From NCBI RefSeq assembly GCF_030733205.1, contig NZ_JASHJL010000008.1, positions 124,001 to 188,000 on the forward strand: a stretch of 64,000 nucleotides of DNA, given 5' to 3'. The stretch is from Mameliella sp. MMSF_3455. GTDB lineage: Bacteria > Pseudomonadota > Alphaproteobacteria > Rhodobacterales > Rhodobacteraceae. Positions 60,622-64,000 of this stretch are shown here, piece by piece. How positions within the stretch are numbered: position 1 is the stretch's first letter; each line of letters starts with the position of its first letter. Under the pieces are notes generated by a model. It was not told the DNA's origin. It searched no databases and saw only the letters and a list, made by a program, of their open reading frames with translations. A program made the position numbers and the translations under genes.

Positions 60622-61023
60622 TTACATGTGTATGATTTCGGATTTCAGGGACTGGAGGATGTCCCCGACCTCGCCGCGTGTGCGCTGGTCGTAGTTCAGC
60701 GCCTCCATCGTCCCGAGGATGTCGTCGCAGGCGGCATCGTATTCCGCCGCGTCGATCTGCATGCTTCGATGCGCCTCGGCCATGCTGCGGCCCCGGTAGG
60801 TGTCGGGGCCGCCGCTGCCGGCGGCAAAGAAATCGCAGGTGTGCTGCTTGATCTCCTCGACCCGCTCCGGTTGGTCCGCATAGGGCGCGAACCGGTGCCC
60901 GATCAGCGGGTTGTCCATATGGGCCGCGACGGCACCGTCAACGATCCGGCGGATGCCGGCGGCGCCTCCGAGGCGCTCGTACAGCGTCACGGTTTGCAAG
61001 TCTGTGGCGACCTGGCTGGTCAT
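60622..61023 (-). CDS. Group I truncated hemoglobin
   Basis: A 133-residue truncated globin that should bind heme and O2/NO. The N-terminal LYERLGGAAGIRRIVDGAV, the helix carrying IGHRFAPYAD and the proximal histidine H85 in SMAEAHRSMQI are typical of group I. It is cytoplasmic. It is between tautomerase and cupin in an operon divergent from an HxlR regulator, suggesting a stress- or aromatic-compound-linked role (for example NO or O2 chemistry). Confidence 0.88.
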   Translation of the reverse strand: MTSQVATDLQTVTLYERLGGAAGIRRIVDGAVAAHMDNPLIGHRFAPYADQPERVEEIKQHTCDFFAAGSGGPDTYRGRSMAEAHRSMQIDAAEYDAACDDILGTMEALNYDQRTRGEVGDILQSLKSEIIHM

Positions 61024-61056
61024 GGCTGTTCCTTTCTGATCTGTCCGGGGACGTGT

Positions 61057-61278
61057 TCAGGCGGGTTGGGAGCGCGCCGCCCTGACGGCCTCTGCCGTCA
61101 TCGGCTTGCCGCCGATGGCCCATTCGCCGCTGGCAATCTCGTGCACCCGGACCCAGGTGACGCCGCGCATGGCCTCGCCCTCGACGCCGACCATCGCTTC
61201 GGTCACGTCATGGATCATCCGCTGTTTCTGGTCGTCGTCAAAGACGCCCGCGATCAGTTCGATATCGACAAGGGGCAT
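61057..61278 (-). CDS. 4-oxalocrotonate tautomerase-like protein
   Basis: A 73-residue tautomerase. After removal of the initiator methionine, Pro2 (PLVDIELIAGVFDD) becomes the N-terminal catalytic proline; the rest (QRMIHDVTEAMVGVEGEAMR and VTWVRVHEIASGEWAIGG) fits the family's beta-alpha-beta fold. It should interconvert keto and enol forms of a small acid. The ATG at 61278 is needed to place Pro2 correctly and has AAAGGAGAAG upstream. First gene of the tautomerase-globin-cupin operon. Confidence 0.87.
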   Translation of the reverse strand: MPLVDIELIAGVFDDDQKQRMIHDVTEAMVGVEGEAMRGVTWVRVHEIASGEWAIGGKPMTAEAVRAARSQPA

Positions 61279-61463
61279 TGTCTTCTCCTTTCGTGCTGGT
61301 CGGATTTCCTGTGCCGGAACCAACCGGCATGGGCGCAAAATGCCAGCCAGCCCCGTGATCGCGCCAGTTCAGGAACTGAATCGCTGCCGGTACAGAGTCT
61401 GAACTGGCTTGGCACGGGGGGAATCTGTCATGATGCAGACCCGAGACCGAAAGGAGGTCTGCC
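61279..61463. promoter_or_regulatory. Divergent regulatory region between tautomerase operon and HxlR gene
   Basis: This 185-bp gap must hold promoters for both directions. It contains the inverted repeat listed separately, placed nearer the HxlR start, as for an autoregulated HxlR-type protein that controls the divergent tautomerase-globin-cupin operon. Ribosome-binding sites are AAAGGAGAAG (tautomerase) and GAAAGGAGG (HxlR). Confidence 0.6.
61363..61408. promoter_or_regulatory. Inverted repeat, candidate HxlR operator
   Basis: A perfect 10-bp inverted repeat, GCCAGTTCAG (61363-61372) and CTGAACTGGC (61399-61408), with an additional GAACTG at 61373-61378 that makes CAGTTC-AG-GAACTG a tight dyad. 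It sits 55-100 bases upstream of the HxlR start and about 85-130 bases upstream of the tautomerase start. Confidence 0.6.
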
Positions 61464-62162
61464 ATGACCAATGCGAGCTACAAGCAGTTCTGCCCGGTTG
61501 CGATGGCCGCCGAAGTGCTGTGCACCCGCTGGACGGTCGTGCTGTTGCGCGAACTGGTCGCCGGATCGACCCGGTTCAACGAGTTGCGGCGGGGCGTCCC
61601 GCGGATGTCTCCGGCGCTGCTGTCGAAACGCCTGAGCGAGCTGGAGGCGGCGGGCGTCGTGGAACGCAGGCGGTTGACCGACCCGCCGGACGTGGATGCC
61701 TACCGGCTGACCCAGGCCGGGAAGGACCTGCAGCCGGTGATCGAGGCGATCGGCATGTGGGGGCAGAAATGGGTCGAGACCGAGCCGTCGCTCGAGAACC
61801 TCGATCCGGAATTGCTCATGTGGGACATGCGCCGCAATCTCGACACGACGCCGGTGCCCGACCGGCGCGTGGTGATCGAGTTCATCTACCCCGAATTGCC
61901 CGAGGCACAGCGCAAGTGGTGGCTGATCGTGGAACCGGACCGGACCGTGGACCTTTGCCATATCGACCCCGGCTTTGACGTGGATCTTTATGCGACCGTC
62001 GATCTGCGGACGATGACGGAGATCTGGATGGGCCTGCGGTCTGTGGCCGATGCAGTGGACCGCGATGCGCTGCTGCTTGTGGGATCGTCCGAGCTGACGC
62101 GCTCGATGCAGACCTGGCTGGGCCTCAGCCCCTTCGCACAGCAGGAAAAGCTGGCAAGCTGA
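61464..62162 (+). CDS. HxlR family transcriptional regulator with C-terminal SCP2-like domain
   Basis: A 232-residue regulator. The HxlR winged helix spans about residues 8-105 (VLCTRWTVVLLRELVAGSTR, FNELRRGVPRMSPALLSKRL), with C9 and C20 in the N-terminal part as possible redox-sensitive residues. The C-terminal half (QRKWWLIVEPDRTVDLCHIDPGF... region) resembles the SCP2-like sterol/lipid-binding extension seen in some HxlR proteins. It is divergent from the tautomerase-globin-cupin operon, its likely target. GAAAGGAGG precedes the ATG. Confidence 0.88.
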   Translation: MTNASYKQFCPVAMAAEVLCTRWTVVLLRELVAGSTRFNELRRGVPRMSPALLSKRLSELEAAGVVERRRLTDPPDVDAYRLTQAGKDLQPVIEAIGMWGQKWVETEPSLENLDPELLMWDMRRNLDTTPVPDRRVVIEFIYPELPEAQRKWWLIVEPDRTVDLCHIDPGFDVDLYATVDLRTMTEIWMGLRSVADAVDRDALLLVGSSELTRSMQTWLGLSPFAQQEKLAS

Positions 62163-62385
62163 TCGCCTTGCAAGGGGGGCCGGGTGCCTGCTGCATCGAG
62201 GCCGGGCGGATTGCCGGAAAGGCGATAGAACCTGCGTCCAAGAACGCGGCCTGACACCGATGATCATGTTGCGCCCGAGGGCGTGGGGCTGACCAGACAC
62301 GGCCCGGCACCCGTTCGCCAAACTTTGTGAATATGGCCATGAAACCTGATTCCATTCAGCAAGTCGGCCCAATCAAACCCAAGAA

Positions 62386-62413
62386 TGGCGGAAATTGTTC
62401 CTAATTTCCGCCA
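62386..62413. other. Perfect 11-bp stem-loop
   Basis: TGGCGGAAATT and AATTTCCGCCA pair perfectly around a six-base loop (GTTCCT). A short AATTT follows on the plus strand. It is 224 bp after the HxlR gene stop, too far for a simple terminator of that gene, so it may end an unlisted small transcript or be a DNA/RNA control element. Confidence 0.45.
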
Positions 62414-62512
62414 AATTTGACGAGCATCTTTCCCAAAGTCGAAGCCGTAGGTTTGGGAGAGGTTCCAATGCATTGTGCAATTGAGCGACGAAAGGCGGGT
62501 CGCACCCCACCT

Positions 62513-62530
62513 CCTATCCCTTCGGATAGG
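62513..62530. other. Short 7-bp stem-loop
   Basis: CCTATCC and GGATAGG pair around a CTTC loop. It lies about 100 bp downstream of the 11-bp stem-loop and about 210 bp upstream of sqdB. On its own it is weak evidence for an RNA structure. Confidence 0.3.
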
Positions 62531-62644
62531 GATGGCGCGAACGAGTAGGTAAAACGCCCCGAACGGGACACCTGCAGTCCGTCCGCGGGGATGACCACCA
62601 GGCCATTCCCCGTGATAGACCCGCCAAGCGACTTTAATACCGGG

Positions 62645-62680
62645 TTAATCAACTATCGGTACAGTTTTAATCAACATTCG
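62645..62680. promoter_or_regulatory. Direct repeat in the sqdB upstream region
   Basis: TTAATCAACTATCG (62645-62658) and TTAATCAACATTCG (62667-62680) are 14-bp copies differing at two adjacent bases, with starts 22 bp apart (about two helical turns). They lie 60-95 bp before the sqdB start, where an activator would bind. The form is not a Pho box. Confidence 0.45.
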
Positions 62681-62738
62681 TGAAACGGCCTGTCGAAACG
62701 CCCGGTCTGTCGAACGAGGATGCACGGAGGCCAAGATC

Positions 62739-63971
62739 ATGGCGAAGGCGAAGAAAGTACTTGTGATTGGTGGCGATGGTTTTTGCGGATGGCCGACGGC
62801 GCTGCACCTGTCCGAGCTGGGACATGATGTGGTGATCGCGGACAACCTGTCGCGCCGATCCATCGACGCAGAGCTTGGTGCGGAAAGCCTGACGCCCATC
62901 GCATCGATCGAGGAGCGGATCTCGGCGTGGAAGGACGTCTCTGGGAAAACCATCGGATTTGCCCAGATCGACGTCGCAAAGGATATCGCCGAACTGCGTG
63001 ACCTGCTTGAAGAGATGCGTCCGGACACCGTCATTCACTTCGGCGAACAGCGCGCGGCCCCCTATTCGATGAAGGGGCTTGAGCAGAAGATCTACACCGT
63101 CGACAACAACATCAACGCGACCCACAACCTGCTGGCGGTCATCTCGGAAACCGGGATCGACCCGCATGTGGTCCACCTCGGGACGATGGGCGTCTACGGC
63201 TACGACGGCGACGGGCTGGAAATCCCCGAAGGCTATCTGACGGTTTTTGTTCCCGGCGAAGACAGGATGTTCAAACGCGATATCCTGTACCCGACGAACC
63301 CGGGCAGCGTCTACCACATGACCAAGTCGATGGATCAGCTGTTGTTCCAGTTCTATGCCAAGAACAACATGATGCGGGTCACCGATCTGCACCAGGGCAT
63401 CGTCTGGGGTACGCAGACCGAGGAAACGCGCCGCGATGAACGCCTGATCAACCGCTTCGATTACGATGGGGATTACGGCACCGTTCTCAATCGTTTCCTG
63501 ATGCAGGCCGCCGTGGGCCATCCGCTGACCGTGCATGGCACGGGCGGGCAAACCCGCGCCTTCATCCATATCCAGGACACCGTGCGCTGCGTCGCGCTGG
63601 CCGTTGCCAACCCGCCGGAGCGGACTGGCAAGGTCAAGATCCTGAACCAGATGACCGAAACGCATCGGGTGCGCGATCTTGCCTACCTGGTTGCCGATAT
63701 TGCCGATGCCGAAGTCGCGCTTGTCGACAATCCGCGCAAGGAAGCCGCCGAGAACGAGCTGAAAGTGTCCAACGCCACCTTCCTTGACCTGGGGTTGAAG
63801 CCGATCACGCTGGCCGAAGGCTTGCTGGAGGAAACCGTGGGGATCGCGGCCAAATACGCGCATCGCTACAAGCCTGACACGGTGGCCTGCGTGTCGACCT
63901 GGACCGACCAGCAAAAGCCGGGCGTCGTACGCAAGAAACCCGCGCGGCAAGTCGCAGGCAAGGCCGCCTAA
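62739..63971 (+). CDS. sqdB: UDP-sulfoquinovose synthase
   Basis: A 410-residue extended short-chain dehydrogenase family enzyme that turns UDP-glucose and sulfite into UDP-sulfoquinovose, the head group donor of the sulfolipid SQDG. The NAD loop is VLVIGGDGFCGWPTALHLS with the SqdB-specific GFCGWPT. Other SqdB marks are HFGEQRAAPYSMK, VVHLGTMGVYGYDGDG and the catalytic region YPTNPGSVYHMTKSMDQLLF with its tyrosine and lysine, plus HQGIVWGTQTEETRRDERL. Length is normal. The ATG at 62739 is preceded by GGAGGCCAAGATC. The next gene starts 15 bp downstream. Confidence 0.95.
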   Translation: MAKAKKVLVIGGDGFCGWPTALHLSELGHDVVIADNLSRRSIDAELGAESLTPIASIEERISAWKDVSGKTIGFAQIDVAKDIAELRDLLEEMRPDTVIHFGEQRAAPYSMKGLEQKIYTVDNNINATHNLLAVISETGIDPHVVHLGTMGVYGYDGDGLEIPEGYLTVFVPGEDRMFKRDILYPTNPGSVYHMTKSMDQLLFQFYAKNNMMRVTDLHQGIVWGTQTEETRRDERLINRFDYDGDYGTVLNRFLMQAAVGHPLTVHGTGGQTRAFIHIQDTVRCVALAVANPPERTGKVKILNQMTETHRVRDLAYLVADIADAEVALVDNPRKEAAENELKVSNATFLDLGLKPITLAEGLLEETVGIAAKYAHRYKPDTVACVSTWTDQQKPGVVRKKPARQVAGKAA

Positions 63972-63986
63972 TCACGAAATGGAACT

Positions 63987-64000
63987 ATGACCAAGAAGGG
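63987..64000 (+). CDS. Start of the gene following sqdB (truncated by window end)
   Basis: An ATG at 63987 with four further codons (M-T-K-K) begins 15 bases after the sqdB stop, at the right spacing from a GAAATGGAAC stretch. In Rhodobacteraceae a glycosyltransferase for sulfolipid assembly (sqdD) often follows sqdB, which makes this its likely identity; nothing in the visible bases shows it. Confidence 0.35.

Larger units (their letters stand above)
62163..62738. other. 576-bp non-coding region upstream of sqdB with hairpins
   Basis: The longest gene-free stretch of the window. Short open frames on both strands have no recognisable protein features. It is richer in A+T than its neighbours, notably 62320-62470. 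It contains two stem-loops, at 62386-62413 and 62513-62530, and a direct repeat at 62645-62680 that is probably part of the sqdB control region. A small RNA or a long 5' leader for sqdB are possible, and neither is proven. Confidence 0.6.

Noticed and set aside
62264-62652. Two minus-strand open frames (about 69 and 83 codons) between HxlR and sqdB
   Set aside because: No ribosome-binding site, no recognisable domain and overlap with the stem-loops; not supported as genes.

Overview
This 64-kb window is G+C-rich, almost fully coding chromosomal DNA from an alphaproteobacterium, most likely a Rhodobacteraceae member of the Roseobacter type. The signs are a GTTC-N7-GTTC (alphaproteobacterial) LexA box in front of an imuA-like gene, TGA-N9-TCA iron boxes of the RirA type, a sulfolipid sqdB gene, TAXI-type TRAP transport, and a family-typical intergenic repeat ending in GAGAGTATTTTCGGCCCAAAGAA. 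I see no rRNA, tRNA, CRISPR array, insertion sequence, integrase or phage gene.

Layout. 1-7.5 kb: a SulP anion transporter (cut by the window edge), a divergent LysR regulator, a cytoplasmic formylglycine-type sulfatase, and a fused TRAP permease with its TAXI receptor; together they look like import and desulfation of an organosulfate. 7.5-10.2 kb: a small ferredoxin-like-fold protein, then an acyl-CoA dehydrogenase translationally coupled to an APH-type kinase (an ACAD10/11-like split pair). 10.2-17.8 kb: a complete GAK-type (ATP-grasp and HprK-related kinase) locus: a CofD/YvcK-like protein on the minus strand facing away from a tightly overlapping plus-strand operon of Nudix hydrolase, PhoU-APH fusion, ATP-grasp, HprK-related kinase, histidine phosphatase, calcineurin-like phosphoesterase and amphi-Trp protein. 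This is the best candidate in the window for a poorly understood system.

17.9-25.1 kb: an eight-gene catabolic operon with OtnK, OtnC and OtnI homologues (tetronate catabolism ending in dihydroxyacetone phosphate), a lambda-crystallin-type dehydrogenase, a BKACE enzyme, an SDR, a pyridoxal-kinase-like protein and a TIM-barrel/methylglyoxal-synthase fusion. The fusion's C-terminal half belongs to a family that uses dihydroxyacetone phosphate, the product expected from OtnC. 25.2-40.1 kb: mixed metabolism: SRAP protein, methyltransferase, DUF1992, acyl-CoA synthetase, amidase with an SqrR-like ArsR regulator, enolase-superfamily enzyme, zinc alcohol dehydrogenase, a pcaB/pcaD group, a ClpP-fold secreted protein, FKBP, HAD dehalogenase and a hydrolase.

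40.2-55.3 kb: truB, a MATE exporter, metG, two convergent related MFS transporters, an orphan SOS-controlled imuA, an aldo/keto reductase, an RTX protein, an XRE regulator, a DUF2061 and desaturase pair, an EamA transporter, DUF817 and a methyltransferase. 55.4-58.5 kb: an iron-type ABC importer (binding protein, permease, ATPase) behind RirA-like boxes. 58.7-62.2 kb: a DUF4242 protein, a GlxA-family regulator, and a cupin/truncated-globin/tautomerase operon divergent from an HxlR regulator with a clear inverted repeat between them. 62.7-64 kb: sqdB and the first codons of the next gene. The only gene-free stretch over 300 bp (62163-62738) holds stem-loops and a direct repeat upstream of sqdB.
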